A DNA stretch of 64,000 nt from an uncultured Mobiluncus sp. (GCF_947087965.1 NZ_CAMUES010000001.1:62001-126000), one strand, 5' to 3'. Counted from the first letter of the stretch, positions 36,247 through 45,674 are shown. Made by a program: numbers and translations. Notes: generated by a model from the letters alone, not told the origin.

Positions 36247-37301
36247 GTCGCCGCGACATTGGCACGGATGATCCGCGAGTACACGTGCGTCCGGGGAAAG
36301 GCAGCCGGCCCCGCACTAAGAAACGTCCTAGTTTTGCACATGCTGAGCCCGGTCTGGTCGTCGCCGTGGATCGGGGTCGATTTACGGTAGCGATTGACGA
36401 AAACCGCATAGTGCAAGCCGTTAAGGCGCGGGCATTGGGGAGAAAGGGTGTTATCGTGGGTGACCGGGTGGGGGTGGAAGGAGACACTTCCGGCACTCCC
36501 GACACTTTGGCTCGCATCGTCACCCTGGAAGATCGCCAAACCGTCCTACGCCGCAGCTTTGACGAATCCGATGCCGGAGCACGCGAAAAACTCATAGTCG
36601 CCAACGCCACCCAGATGCTAATCGTGGTCGCAGCGCGTGACCCAGAACCGAAACGCGGCATGATTGACCGGGCGATAGCGGCGGCTCTGGACGCGAAAGT
36701 CGCCCCGCTGCTGGCGGTGACGAAAACGGACTTGGATCCCGCTCAGGAACTTATCGCAGACTACAAAGCTATCGGAATAACAGTATTTTCCCTGAACAGA
36801 CACCTCTACGAGCCCGCTGTTCCGGTGCTAGCGCTAACCGAGACATGCCCCCAGACCGCACCGGCCCCTGCTGTCGCCCCGGGACTGGTGGCGCTCCAGA
36901 AACAGCTGACCGGTGAAATCACGGTCCTGCTCGGCCACTCGGGAGTCGGCAAATCTACCCTGGTGAACGCGCTGGTGCCGGGTGCAAATCGGGCAACCGG
37001 GACAGTCAACGAAGTAACCGGTAAAGGCCGGCACACTTCGACCTCGGCGGTCGCCCTTCCGGTGGCTGCACAAGGGTGGCTCATCGACACTCCCGGAGTG
37101 CGCTCTTTTGGCTTGGCACATGTTGATGCGGCGGGATTACTGCGCGGATTCCCGGAACTTTACGCGATAGCCCGGGACTGTCCGCGAGGCTGCACCCACG
37201 CCGCGGACTCCCCGGATTGCCTATTGGATGAACACCCGGAACTAGCGCTGCGTTTGGCGTCCTTCCGAAGCCTCTTGACCGAGATTCCGTCAGCCTACTG
37301 A
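36243..37301 (+). CDS. rsgA: Ribosome small-subunit GTPase RsgA
   Basis: Circularly permuted GTPase for late 30S assembly. N-terminal OB fold (VVAVDRGRFTVAIDE), then G4 TKTDLD before G1 GHSGVGKST, G3 DTPGVRSFG and the C-terminal zinc knuckle CPRGCTHAADSPDC. TTG at 36243 is preferred: GGGAG lies 8 nt upstream and the start overlaps the aroA stop, the same pairing as in mycobacteria. About 352 residues. Confidence 0.93.
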   Translation: MSRRDIGTDDPRVHVRPGKGSRPRTKKRPSFAHAEPGLVVAVDRGRFTVAIDENRIVQAVKARALGRKGVIVGDRVGVEGDTSGTPDTLARIVTLEDRQTVLRRSFDESDAGAREKLIVANATQMLIVVAARDPEPKRGMIDRAIAAALDAKVAPLLAVTKTDLDPAQELIADYKAIGITVFSLNRHLYEPAVPVLALTETCPQTAPAPAVAPGLVALQKQLTGEITVLLGHSGVGKSTLVNALVPGANRATGTVNEVTGKGRHTSTSAVALPVAAQGWLIDTPGVRSFGLAHVDAAGLLRGFPELYAIARDCPRGCTHAADSPDCLLDEHPELALRLASFRSLLTEIPSAY

Positions 37302-37351
37302 AAAGGGAAAGTCCGCAAATCCCCAAGGATAACTCGAACTATAGTAAATCT

Positions 37352-37380
37352 TTGTCAAGGTCTGAGAAATAAGGTGAAAT
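37352..37380 (+). promoter_or_regulatory. Candidate promoter of kgd
   Basis: TTGTCA (37352-37357), 17 bases, TGAAAT (37375-37380), in the 150-bp gap before kgd. Both hexamers depart from consensus. Confidence 0.35.
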
Positions 37381-37451
37381 TCCTAGGCTAAAAGTCCTAA
37401 ATTAAGAGCACAACGGAAAAAATTTCCAATGACCTTGAAAGGGAAAATACA

Positions 37452-40400
37452 GTGGCCGAGACACAGTCGTCGAATAATTCAGCCTCCGAAGAAGTTATTG
37501 CACAGCTTCACGCCCAATACCTTGCGGATAAAAGTTCAGTTCCCCCCGAATGGCAGTCGTATTTCCAACAGATGGAAAGCCTGGGATTGCTGCCAGGTGC
37601 CACCGCTGGCACCGCCTCCGAGCTCACAGAAGCCGGCGAAACAGCTGAATCTGGTGAGGAATCCCGGCCTACCGGTCTTGATGCCCAACACTCTGATCGC
37701 CCGCCACTGCCGCGTTCAATCGTTCACGCGCCGACTTCGCCCTACGCCGCAATGGTGGCAAAGCAGCACTATGATGCGGCAAAGTCCACCGTCAAAGGGG
37801 AAGACCGTTCCGAACGGCTGAAGGGTATCCCCGCCGCGATTGCGAAAAATATGGATGCTTCGCTGTCAGTGCCGACCGCAACGTCTTACCGCCAGATTCC
37901 GGCAAAAGTGTTGATTGAGAATCGTACCCAGATTAATGACCACCTGAAGCGGACTCGCGGCGGCAAAGTATCCTTTACCCACTTGATCGGCTACGCCATC
38001 GTGGAAGCCTTGGTGGAAACTCCTGACGTCAACGTTCGTTACCGTCTGGAGGACGGTAAACCGTATATTGACCATTTCGCGCACGTTGGTTTTGGACTGG
38101 CGATTGACTTGCCCAAGGACGATGGTTCGCGTCTACTGGTCACGCCGGTCGTGCACAATGCCGACACCCTGTCTTTTGAAGAATTCGTCCGCGCCTACGA
38201 AGAACTCGTGAAAAAGGCTCGTGACGGCAAGCTGGGAATGGAAGACTATTCCGGCTGCACGGTGACCCTGACCAATCCGGGGACCTTGGGTACCCTTATG
38301 TCATCGCCGCGCCTGGTGCAGGGCCAGGGTTGCATCATCGGGGTCGGGGCGACGAATTACCCGGCAGAATGGGCTGGCGCCTCGGAAGAACAGCTGGCTC
38401 AGGCCGGTATCGGCAAGATTATGCACATGTCCTCGACCTATGACCATCGGGTCATTCAGGGAGCTTTGTCCGGCTCTTTCCTGGGTCTAATCGAAAAGAA
38501 ACTCAAAGGCGAAGACGGATTCTATGAACGTGTTTTTGATTCCATGAAGGTTCCCTACGCACCTTTCAGCTGGGCGCGTAACAACGATTACAGCGGGCCC
38601 GGGGAGCTGTCCAAAGACGCGCGAATCACGCGGTTCATCCACGCTTACCGTTCCCGTGGGCACTTGATTGCGGATGTGGATCCCCTGGATTATCGGGTGC
38701 GTCGCCATCCAGACTTGAAACTCGGCGCCTACGGGCTTTCTATCTGGGATTTGGATCGGTATTTCCCCGTAGGAAGACTGGGTGACAAACACAACGTCAA
38801 CATGAAGCTGCGCGACATCATGACCCAGATGCGCGATACCTACACCCGTACTGCGGGCATTGAATACATGCATATTCAAGACCCCGAACAGCGCACGTGG
38901 ATGCAGGAGGAAATTGAGCGGCCCTACGAGCCGCCGAGCAAAGAAGTCCGTCACGCCATTATGAACCGTTTGAATGCGGCTCAGGCCTTCGAGGACTTCT
39001 TGCAGACCAAGTATGTCGGCCAAAAGCGCTTCAGCTTGGAGGGAGGCGAATCGCTAATCCCCCTGATGCTGCGGATTATGGACGATGCCGCTCACGATGG
39101 CTTGGCTGGGGTGACCATCGGGATGGCGCACCGTGGCCGGCTGAACATGCTGGTGAATGTGGCCGGCAAAACTAACAACCAGATTTTCGCCGAATTTGAA
39201 GGCAACATGAATCCTGGTTCAGTTCAGGGCTCCGGGGATGTGAAGTATCACCTAGGAACCGAGTCCATCTACGAGTCTTACGAAGGCAAAACTACCAGCG
39301 TCTATATCGCGGCCAACCCCTCCCACTTGGAAGCCGTGAACCCGGTGGTTGAAGGCATTGTCCGAGCTCAACAGGATAAAGTCGGTATCGAGGGCGACTA
39401 CGGTTACCTTCCCGTGTTGATTCACGGCGACGCGGCTTTCATCGGTCAGGGCGTCGTCTATGAGACGCTGAACATGAGCCAGCTCAAGGCCTACGCCACT
39501 GGCGGGACGGTACACATCATCGTGAATAACCAGATTGGTTTCACGACTTCTCCGACCAATGCCCGCTCCACAAACTACTGCACTGACCTAGCTAAAGGTT
39601 TGCAGGTGCCGATTTTCCACGTGAATGCTGACGATCCTGAGATGGTCACGCGGGTGGCTGGTTTGGCTTACCGTTTCCAGCAAAAGTTCCATAAGGATGT
39701 CATCATTGACCTGATTTGTTACCGCCGCCGCGGACACAATGAAGGCGACGATCCGTCGATGACTCAGCCGGTGATGTATCACCTCATTGAAACCCATCCA
39801 ACCACCCGTACTGTTTACATGAATAATCTCATTGGCCGTGGCGATATCTCGGATGAGGAAGCGCAAGCGGCGGTAGAGGATTACCACCAGAAACTGGAAA
39901 AGATTTTTGAGGAAACCAAGGAAAAGGGCTACACCCCGACGCGACAAGGCGAACAGGGAGGCAACGATTGGGATTGGACTCTGCCCGCCGCTCAGACCGA
40001 CGAGTCCGACGATATGATTGCTTGGACCTCAGCTATTCCGCGGGATGTGGTGGAATCTATCGGTGATGCGCACGTGGATTACCCCGAAGGCTTCACCATG
40101 CACCCCAAGATTAAAAAGCTCTACGAAAAGCGTCAACAGATGTCTCGTGAAGGCAATATCGACTGGGGATTCGGCGAACTGTTGGCGTTCGGGTCAATCC
40201 TGATGGAGGGAGCTCCCATTCGGATGTCCGGTGAAGATGCTCGTCGTGCAACTTTCGTGCAGCGTCATGCGGTTGCTCACGACTTCAATACCGGTGAGGA
40301 ATGGACCCCGCTGGAATTCTTAAGTGAAAAACAGGGCAAGTTCATGATTTACGACTCGTCACTGTCCGAGTACGCACCCATGGGATTCGAGTACGGCTAC

Positions 40401-41177
40401 TCGGTGGAACGCCCGGAAGCTCTCACCATCTGGGAGGCCCAGTTCGGCGACTTCTCGTTCGGCGGCCAGACCATGATTGACGAGTTCATCTGTTCGGCTC
40501 AACAGAAGTGGCATCAGCACTCCTCTCTGGTGCTGTTGTTGCCCCACGGTTTTGAAGGCCAGGGCCCCGACCACTCCTCGGCGCGTATTGAACGTTGGTT
40601 GAGTCTGGCTGCCCAAGACAATATGTGGATTGTCCAGCCTTCCACTCCAGCTAACCACTTCCATATGTTGCGTCAGCAGGCCTATCGCCGGCCGCGGACC
40701 CCGCTGGTCGTCTTTACCCCCAAGCAGTTGCTACGTTTGAAAGCGGCGGTGTCTTCGGTCGAAGATTTCACCTCCGGTCAGTTCCAACGAGTCATTGGCG
40801 ACCAGGGTAATCTGGATCCCAATGGGGTGACTCGCGTGCTAATCTGCACTGGCCGGTTGTATTACGACTTGGCGGCCGAACGCGCCAAGACAGGGGACAC
40901 AACTACGGCAATCGTGCGTTTGGAACAGTACTACCCGCTACACGAGGATTTGAAGCCAATCTTGGCACAGTACCCCAACGCTGAACTGGTGTGGGCGCAG
41001 GACGAACCGGAAAATCAGGGGGTTTGGAGCTTCCTGAAGATACACCAGGATGCTTTCATCGGCGACCGTCCGATTCGCGTGGTGTCTCGCCCGGCAATGG
41101 CCGCTCCCTCTACCGGTTTGGCTTCCGTACACAAGCAGCAGGCCGCTGACCTAGTGTCGCGCGCTTTCGCCCGCTAA
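37452..41177 (+). CDS. kgd: Multifunctional 2-oxoglutarate decarboxylase/dehydrogenase E1 with acyltransferase domain
   Basis: Actinobacterial Kgd/OdhA that acts in the TCA cycle, either as 2-oxoglutarate dehydrogenase E1-E2 or as a decarboxylase/carboligase. The 1241 residues start with the E1 N-terminal segment (EEVIAQLHAQYLAD), a Pro-rich linker, an E2-type acyltransferase domain (about 100-345) with active-site DHRVIQGALSG, then the thiamine-diphosphate domain with GMAHRGRLNML, HGDAAFIGQG and VNNQIGFTTSP, and a transketolase C-domain. No lipoyl domain is present, so lipoyl would come from another protein. GTG start with AAAGGGAAA upstream. It lies between rsgA and the sigR cluster. Confidence 0.95.
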   Translation: MAETQSSNNSASEEVIAQLHAQYLADKSSVPPEWQSYFQQMESLGLLPGATAGTASELTEAGETAESGEESRPTGLDAQHSDRPPLPRSIVHAPTSPYAAMVAKQHYDAAKSTVKGEDRSERLKGIPAAIAKNMDASLSVPTATSYRQIPAKVLIENRTQINDHLKRTRGGKVSFTHLIGYAIVEALVETPDVNVRYRLEDGKPYIDHFAHVGFGLAIDLPKDDGSRLLVTPVVHNADTLSFEEFVRAYEELVKKARDGKLGMEDYSGCTVTLTNPGTLGTLMSSPRLVQGQGCIIGVGATNYPAEWAGASEEQLAQAGIGKIMHMSSTYDHRVIQGALSGSFLGLIEKKLKGEDGFYERVFDSMKVPYAPFSWARNNDYSGPGELSKDARITRFIHAYRSRGHLIADVDPLDYRVRRHPDLKLGAYGLSIWDLDRYFPVGRLGDKHNVNMKLRDIMTQMRDTYTRTAGIEYMHIQDPEQRTWMQEEIERPYEPPSKEVRHAIMNRLNAAQAFEDFLQTKYVGQKRFSLEGGESLIPLMLRIMDDAAHDGLAGVTIGMAHRGRLNMLVNVAGKTNNQIFAEFEGNMNPGSVQGSGDVKYHLGTESIYESYEGKTTSVYIAANPSHLEAVNPVVEGIVRAQQDKVGIEGDYGYLPVLIHGDAAFIGQGVVYETLNMSQLKAYATGGTVHIIVNNQIGFTTSPTNARSTNYCTDLAKGLQVPIFHVNADDPEMVTRVAGLAYRFQQKFHKDVIIDLICYRRRGHNEGDDPSMTQPVMYHLIETHPTTRTVYMNNLIGRGDISDEEAQAAVEDYHQKLEKIFEETKEKGYTPTRQGEQGGNDWDWTLPAAQTDESDDMIAWTSAIPRDVVESIGDAHVDYPEGFTMHPKIKKLYEKRQQMSREGNIDWGFGELLAFGSILMEGAPIRMSGEDARRATFVQRHAVAHDFNTGEEWTPLEFLSEKQGKFMIYDSSLSEYAPMGFEYGYSVERPEALTIWEAQFGDFSFGGQTMIDEFICSAQQKWHQHSSLVLLLPHGFEGQGPDHSSARIERWLSLAAQDNMWIVQPSTPANHFHMLRQQAYRRPRTPLVVFTPKQLLRLKAAVSSVEDFTSGQFQRVIGDQGNLDPNGVTRVLICTGRLYYDLAAERAKTGDTTTAIVRLEQYYPLHEDLKPILAQYPNAELVWAQDEPENQGVWSFLKIHQDAFIGDRPIRVVSRPAMAAPSTGLASVHKQQAADLVSRAFAR

Positions 41178-41187
41178 GAGCAGTCAT

Positions 41188-41226
41188 AGTTTTCCCCGGA
41201 AGATGTCGTTTCTTCCGGGGAAAACT
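41188..41226 (+). terminator. Strong intrinsic terminator after kgd
   Basis: A perfect 16-bp stem (AGTTTTCCCCGGAAGA and its complement) with a seven-base loop, 11 nt after the kgd stop, followed by TGCGTTTTGG. The arm sequences end in A/T, so a reverse transcript would also be affected. Confidence 0.88.
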
Positions 41227-41257
41227 GCGTTTTGGGTCTTTCAGTCTAAAAAACACT

Positions 41258-41293
41258 GCGGGTGCGGGGAAGTTTTCACTATCCCGCACCCGC
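41258..41293 (-). terminator. Terminator of the sigR-rsrA-bL37 transcript
   Basis: GCGGGTGCGGG and CCCGCACCCGC pair perfectly over 11 bp with a 14-base loop. A run of six A on the plus-strand left side gives the U-run for minus-strand transcription. It lies about 10 nt after the bL37 stop. Confidence 0.85.
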
Positions 41294-41303
41294 CGTTCAA
41301 GCT

Positions 41304-41378
41304 TTAAGCATTGGGGCGTTTGCCGTGATTAGCGGCACTCTTGGACCGCGCCCGACGCTTGCGACCGCGTTTCGACAT
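41304..41378 (-). CDS. Small ribosomal protein bL37 (24 residues)
   Basis: A 24-residue, highly basic protein starting MSKRGRKRRARS and ending NHGKRPNA. This matches the tiny actinobacterial 50S protein bL37, first seen in mycobacterial ribosome structures, both in sequence and in location beside the SigR/SigH-anti-sigma pair. ATG at 41378 is preceded by AAGGAGG at ideal spacing, and the gene has its own position before a strong terminator. It is easily missed because of size. The link to the redox sigma operon suggests, but does not prove, co-regulation. Confidence 0.85.
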   Translation of the reverse strand: MSKRGRKRRARSKSAANHGKRPNA

Positions 41379-41481
41379 AACAGCCTCCTTCTGAAGTTCG
41401 TAATCAACCTGCCTATTTTCACACATTCCCCGCCTTCCCGCAAACCCGGAGAAGTCGTGGCGCTTCGAAAAATCCGTACGG

Positions 41482-41757
41482 CTAACCGATTTTACGAATC
41501 TCTATCATGATGCGTTCTCGCAGCTCAACCGGGGCTTCACAGCGGCAGGATTGCCGCAGCAACGTGATGTAACGCTCCACCCGCAGGGATTCCTCGTGGC
41601 AGTCCGGACAGTGGCGCAGATGCTGGTGGAAATGTTGGGCAGTGTGCAAGTCCATTTCCCCGTTCATGATTTCACGCATATTTTGCGTCACGGTATCGCA
41701 GTTGCAGTCGAACTTAGACTCGGGGGGCATTTGTGAATCAAGGTTTTCTTCGCTCAT
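41482..41757 (-). CDS. rsrA: Zinc-binding redox anti-sigma factor (RsrA/RshA type)
   Basis: A 91-residue ZAS-domain protein that holds SigR inactive until thiol oxidation releases zinc. The motif HxxxCxxC is present as His46-Leu-Arg-His-Cys50-Pro-Asp-Cys53; further cysteines lie at 18, 20 and near 70. The start overlaps the sigR stop by 4 nt. It corresponds to the mycothiol-system anti-sigma factor family. Confidence 0.93.
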   Translation of the reverse strand: MSEENLDSQMPPESKFDCNCDTVTQNMREIMNGEMDLHTAQHFHQHLRHCPDCHEESLRVERYITLLRQSCRCEAPVELRERIMIEIRKIG

Positions 41758-42341
41758 GACACCTTCACCTCAGCTTCCAGACGTTCACTCAACATTTTCC
41801 GCAGCTTCGCCCGTCCCCGGTGCAAACGGGACATGACCGTCCCGGAGGGAATATCGAGGATTTCCGCGATTTCTTTGTAAGCTAGACCTTCCACATCGGC
41901 CAGATACACCGCTTCGCGGTATTCATCGGGTAGGGCGTCGAGGGCATCGAGGATATCTTGAGTTCCCAGACGATCCAAAGCTAGAGACTCCGCCGAACGG
42001 GCTTCTCGATTGGAATCATCTTGAGCCAGTTGATAATCCGTAATCTCATCCATAGTTTCCGTGCGCGGCCGACGCTGATTCTTGCGATAAGAATTGATGA
42101 AAGTGTTGGTCATGATGCGATAAAGCCATGCCAAGAGGTTCGTTCCCTCCTGAAAAGAATCGAAACTTCGAAAGGCTTTCAAAAAGGTTTCTTGGACCAG
42201 GTCTTCGGCGTCGTGTGGATTCCTGGTCAGACGCAGCGCGCCGGAATAGAGCTGATTCAAAAACGGCATGACTTCCGTTTCAAAACGTTGCTCAGTTTCA
42301 TTCGGCATCCCAGGGGGTGCGGAGTTTACTGTTTCGCTCAT
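41754..42341 (-). CDS. sigR: ECF RNA polymerase sigma factor SigR/SigH, short isoform
   Basis: Redox-stress sigma factor. Region 2 contains [20 protein letters not shown] and [19 protein letters not shown]; region 4 contains [26 protein letters not shown] and [19 protein letters not shown] at 42341 gives 195 residues, the usual length. The frame stays open upstream to 42467 and could give a form 37-42 residues longer: GTG at 42452 lies where transcription from the SigR-type promoter should begin. Such a double form is known for Streptomyces SigR. Operon with rsrA and probably bL37. Confidence 0.93.
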   Translation of the reverse strand: MSETVNSAPPGMPNETEQRFETEVMPFLNQLYSGALRLTRNPHDAEDLVQETFLKAFRSFDSFQEGTNLLAWLYRIMTNTFINSYRKNQRRPRTETMDEITDYQLAQDDSNREARSAESLALDRLGTQDILDALDALPDEYREAVYLADVEGLAYKEIAEILDIPSGTVMSRLHRGRAKLRKMLSERLEAEVKVS

Positions 42342-42461
42342 CGTTGCCCAGTCTAGACCTGTGCAGGGCACGGGCGGGACAGATTGCGTCCGGTTTGTCG
42401 CGCTCCTGGCACGAGCAGGCTTTGCGAGAGTTTTTTCTAAAGTTTGTCTCACATCTGTTCT

Positions 42462-42486
42462 AACCATAAAGGGTGGTTTTTATTCC
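42462..42486 (-). promoter_or_regulatory. SigR-type promoter upstream of sigR
   Basis: Minus strand: GGAAT (42486-42482), 17 bases, GTT (42464-42462), matching the GGAAT-N16-19-GTT consensus of SigR/SigH promoters. It indicates positive autoregulation. The ATG at 42467-42465 overlaps the -10 side, so it cannot be on this transcript. Confidence 0.65.
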
Positions 42487-42547
42487 GTGCTACCCAAAAA
42501 CGTTTTGAAAAGGTGCTAACTGGTCGAAAAATGGGGACAATAGTGTT

Positions 42548-43009
42548 ATGAGAACTTTGCTGCGTATTATTTCACGCCCGCTGCTGGCAGCGGTTTTCAT
42601 TCATGACGGTCTCGACGCTTTGCGTAACCCCGCAGACCACGTGGAACGTTTCCGCAAGATGGAGCCGACCCTGGAAAAGATTGGCCTGCCTCCCATGCTG
42701 ACTTCGGACGCAAAATTGTTGTCTCGCCTGGCCGGAGCGGCTACGGCGGTGACTGCAATAGGCTTGGCTCTGGGGAAATCCCCCCGGATTTGCGCTCTCA
42801 TTCTGGCGGTGGTGAATCTTCCTATCAGCGTGGTAAACAATCCGGTTTGGGCAGCTAATTCCACAGAGGAACGCAAAGAGTATACGCGCGGCTTGGTCGC
42901 GGGAGGCTCTCTAGCGGGAGGCCTAGGAATGGTTCTGGCTGATGGTAACGGCCAGCCGTCTCTGCGGATTCGCCGCGAAATCATCCGTACCGCTACAGCT
43001 GGCAAATAA
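42548..43009 (+). CDS. DoxX-family membrane protein
   Basis: A 153-residue protein with the DoxX pattern: an N-terminal helix RPLLAAVFIHDGLDALRNP, then further hydrophobic helices around 60-100 and 115-132. DoxX proteins are linked to thiol or oxidative stress in mycobacteria, which would suit the neighbouring sigR, but no SigR motif is visible on this strand. GACAAT lies 6 nt before the ATG, giving a possible leaderless mRNA. Confidence 0.8.
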   Translation: MRTLLRIISRPLLAAVFIHDGLDALRNPADHVERFRKMEPTLEKIGLPPMLTSDAKLLSRLAGAATAVTAIGLALGKSPRICALILAVVNLPISVVNNPVWAANSTEERKEYTRGLVAGGSLAGGLGMVLADGNGQPSLRIRREIIRTATAGK

Positions 43010-43136
43010 GTACGGTGGTTAAACTGCAAGATACCCCGCGATTATCTTCTTGCCCTTGTCCTGGTCAAGTGCACCGTTATTGCTTCGGTTCTTTCTGCCC
43101 GGTTTTTGTTGAAGTTGCACAAGGACGGTGGGTCGG

Positions 43137-44495
43137 TTGAGTCCCGTCGTGGCTGACTGGCTGTTGGTGGCGGTGGGGCTGATTCTGACTTTGGTCACGG
43201 CCTTTTTTGTAGCCACTGAGTTTGCCTTCCTTGCTGTCGACCCCGCCAGAGTTGCGGGGCGCGCGGCTAACGGCGACAAGCGGGCCGCCCTCGTGAAAGA
43301 CTCTATTTCTAATCTGTCTACCCAGCTGTCTGGTACCCAGGTGGGCATTACCCTGTCCACAATTATGGTGGGTTACACCACCCAAACAGCCATCGCAAAC
43401 CTGGTGACACGTGGTTTGGGACACACCGGGATGGCTCTAGCCGCGGCCACGGCCCTGGGTGCGGTGGTCGCCCTGGTCATTACGAACCTGTATTCCATGG
43501 TCTTTGGCGAGCTCATTCCCAAGAACATGGCGCTGGCTGACCCCATGAAAGCGGCCGCTTTTGTGGTGCGTCCGCAGCGGGCATTCACCTTTATTTTCAA
43601 GCCTCTGATTGTGGCGCTGAAGGCTTCGGCGAACTTCGTGTTGGATCGGATGGGCGTGGAAGTTGTGGAAGAACTGTCCGGGGCTCATTCAGCTCAGGAA
43701 CTCGTGGCGATGGTGCGCCAAAGCGCCGAGGAAGGGCTGCTGGATTTATCAACCGCTTCCCTGTTTACCCGTTCGGTGCATATTTCCGGCTTGGCTGCAA
43801 AAGATGTGATGACTGACCGTGGGCGGGTGCACTATCTGACCCAGAATGAAACTGCGGATGACCTCATTGCGAAAGCGCGGGAAACAGGCCATTCCCGTTT
43901 TCCGGTCATTGGACCGGACGGTTTGGACGACATCCTGGGATTCGCCAACCTCCGCCGTGCCGTATCCGTCCCTTATGAACGCCGCAGTGACGTCGTGGTC
44001 ACTTCGTCCTCGCTGATGTATGAAGTACCCAGGGTTCCCGAAACGATGGGACTGGCGGATTTGATGGTGCTATTGCGCGATGCCGGCAGCCAAACGGCGG
44101 TGGTGGTCGATGAGTACGGAGGCACTTCGGGAATCGTCACTCTGGAGGACGCAGTTGAGGAAATCGTGGGCGAGGTCGCGGATGAACACGATCAACACGC
44201 TGCCGGAATTAATCATCCCGTGGAAGGCGAATGGCTGGTTCCGGGGCTAATCCGTCCCGATGAACTGTTGATTCAAACCAAAGTGGAGCTGCCTGATGAG
44301 GGCCCCTATGAAACCTTGGGGGGCTTGATTATGAACGAACTGGGCCACATTCCCTCGCAAGGTGAGACCGTCCTGGTCAACGGATACCTTTTGCGTGTCG
44401 AACAGATGGACGGTAGGCGTATCGACCGGGTTCGCATCACCCGCAACCCGAGTCCTGACGAGCCGCTGAATTCCCCGGAGGTGACGCATGAGTGA
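43137..44495 (+). CDS. CNNM/CorC-type hemolysin-family protein with CBS pair (first of two)
   Basis: A membrane protein of about 452 residues with DUF21 (four hydrophobic helices, FFVATEFAFLAVDPAR, ELIPKNMAL), a CBS pair (about 200-325, VVVDEYGGTSGIVTLEDAVEEIVGE) and a CorC_HlyC domain at the C-terminus. The family is involved in Mg2+ or other cation efflux. TTG at 43137 follows GGTGGG at good spacing; an in-frame GTG at 43128 is possible. Its stop overlaps the next gene by 8 nt. Confidence 0.88.
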   Translation: MSPVVADWLLVAVGLILTLVTAFFVATEFAFLAVDPARVAGRAANGDKRAALVKDSISNLSTQLSGTQVGITLSTIMVGYTTQTAIANLVTRGLGHTGMALAAATALGAVVALVITNLYSMVFGELIPKNMALADPMKAAAFVVRPQRAFTFIFKPLIVALKASANFVLDRMGVEVVEELSGAHSAQELVAMVRQSAEEGLLDLSTASLFTRSVHISGLAAKDVMTDRGRVHYLTQNETADDLIAKARETGHSRFPVIGPDGLDDILGFANLRRAVSVPYERRSDVVVTSSSLMYEVPRVPETMGLADLMVLLRDAGSQTAVVVDEYGGTSGIVTLEDAVEEIVGEVADEHDQHAAGINHPVEGEWLVPGLIRPDELLIQTKVELPDEGPYETLGGLIMNELGHIPSQGETVLVNGYLLRVEQMDGRRIDRVRITRNPSPDEPLNSPEVTHE

Positions 44496-45522
44496 TTGGG
44501 TTGCCTTAGTTTTAATGGTGGTACTCCTGGCCATCAATGCTTTCTTTGTCGGGGCAGAATTCTCGTTTACGGCTTCGCGTAAAGCCGAGATTGAACCCCT
44601 GGCGAAAGACGGGAAACGCGGAGCGGCCTCTGCGCTCATCGCGGTAGAAAATGTTTCCGAGATGCTCGCCGTTTGTCAGTTGGGAATTACTTTGGCGTCT
44701 ACCGGATTGGGGGTAGTGGCGGAGCCGGCTATCGCGCACCTGCTATTACCGCTGGTGCTGCGGTTGGGTCTACCCCCAGTCAGTGCCCACTCCGTAGCCA
44801 TTGTTGTCGCTTTGCTGATTGTTTTGTATCTGCATGTAGTGGTCGGCGAGATGATTCCGAAATATACCTCGGTTTCGGCTCACACCCGGCTCATTTTGAT
44901 TTACTCACCCCCGATGGTGGCGATTGAAAAGTCGCTACGTCCCGTTATCAGCGCCATGAATCGCTTTGCGAACTCGGTGGTGAGGTTGTTCGGTTTGGAA
45001 CCTCAACATGAAGTTGGGGTGAGTTTTACAGTCGAAGAGATGTCGTCAATCGTCGAGAAATCCCGTGAGCAAGGGGTTTTGGAGGACGACTTGGGGTTGC
45101 TCTCTGGGACATTGGAGTTTTCTGCGGAAGTTGTGTCGGGAGTGATGGTCGGTTTGGAGAACTTGGTGACTTTGCCAACCAACGTAACTCCCGTAGAAGC
45201 CGAAAAGACTGTGGCGCGCACAGGGTTCTCGCGTTTCCCGGTTGTTGATGAAACTGGGAGCATTACCGGATACCTGCACATTAAAGATGTTATTGCGGTC
45301 GAGAAAGCATCTCGTGAGAAATCGTTGGAATCCTGGCGGATTCGCTCGTTGATTACTGTGACTCCGCAAATGGAAGTGGAAGATGCCCTGCGGGTGATGC
45401 AAAAGCAAGGTACTCACCTGGCTGGGGTGGTCGATTCAGTGAGTCCTGGAGCGGTGATTGGAGTGATTTTCCTGGAGGATATCCTGGAGGAACTGGTCGG
45501 TGAGGTTCGGGATTTGCTCTGA
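44488..45522 (+). CDS. CNNM-type hemolysin-family protein with CBS pair (second of two)
   Basis: A 344-residue paralogue of the upstream gene: DUF21 (FFVGAEFSFTASRKAEIEPL, VGEMIPKYTSVS) and a CBS pair ending at VIFLEDILEELVGEVRDLL. It lacks the CorC_HlyC domain. The start ATGAGTGA overlaps the previous stop, so a hetero-oligomeric transporter is plausible; such tandem pairs occur in mycobacteria. Confidence 0.87.
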   Translation: MSDWVALVLMVVLLAINAFFVGAEFSFTASRKAEIEPLAKDGKRGAASALIAVENVSEMLAVCQLGITLASTGLGVVAEPAIAHLLLPLVLRLGLPPVSAHSVAIVVALLIVLYLHVVVGEMIPKYTSVSAHTRLILIYSPPMVAIEKSLRPVISAMNRFANSVVRLFGLEPQHEVGVSFTVEEMSSIVEKSREQGVLEDDLGLLSGTLEFSAEVVSGVMVGLENLVTLPTNVTPVEAEKTVARTGFSRFPVVDETGSITGYLHIKDVIAVEKASREKSLESWRIRSLITVTPQMEVEDALRVMQKQGTHLAGVVDSVSPGAVIGVIFLEDILEELVGEVRDLL

Positions 45523-45603
45523 ACAGGTGCAACCATGCGCGGCACCATTTGACACTAAACCCCCACGTTTCTTTCAGGAAATTGTCGGGGAAGGGTATTT
45601 GGT

Positions 45604-45618
45604 GTTAACAAATGTTAC
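45604..45618 (+). promoter_or_regulatory. MtrA-box-like direct repeat upstream of the M23 peptidase gene
   Basis: GTTAA-CAAAT-GTTAC is a near match to the GTNAC-N5-GTNAC direct repeat described for MtrA. It is 110 bp before the start of a cell-wall hydrolase gene, a typical MtrA target class, and about 30 bp upstream of the candidate -35. One base of ten departs from the pattern. Confidence 0.35.
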
Positions 45619-45646
45619 TGAAGTGAAAATTGATACACGCATTTAA

Positions 45647-45674
45647 TTGTAAATCGTTATCTACTTGTTATAAA
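45647..45674 (+). promoter_or_regulatory. Candidate promoter of the M23 peptidase gene
   Basis: TTGTAA (45647-45652), 16 bases, TATAAA (45669-45674), in an AT-rich 190-bp gap. Confidence 0.5.
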
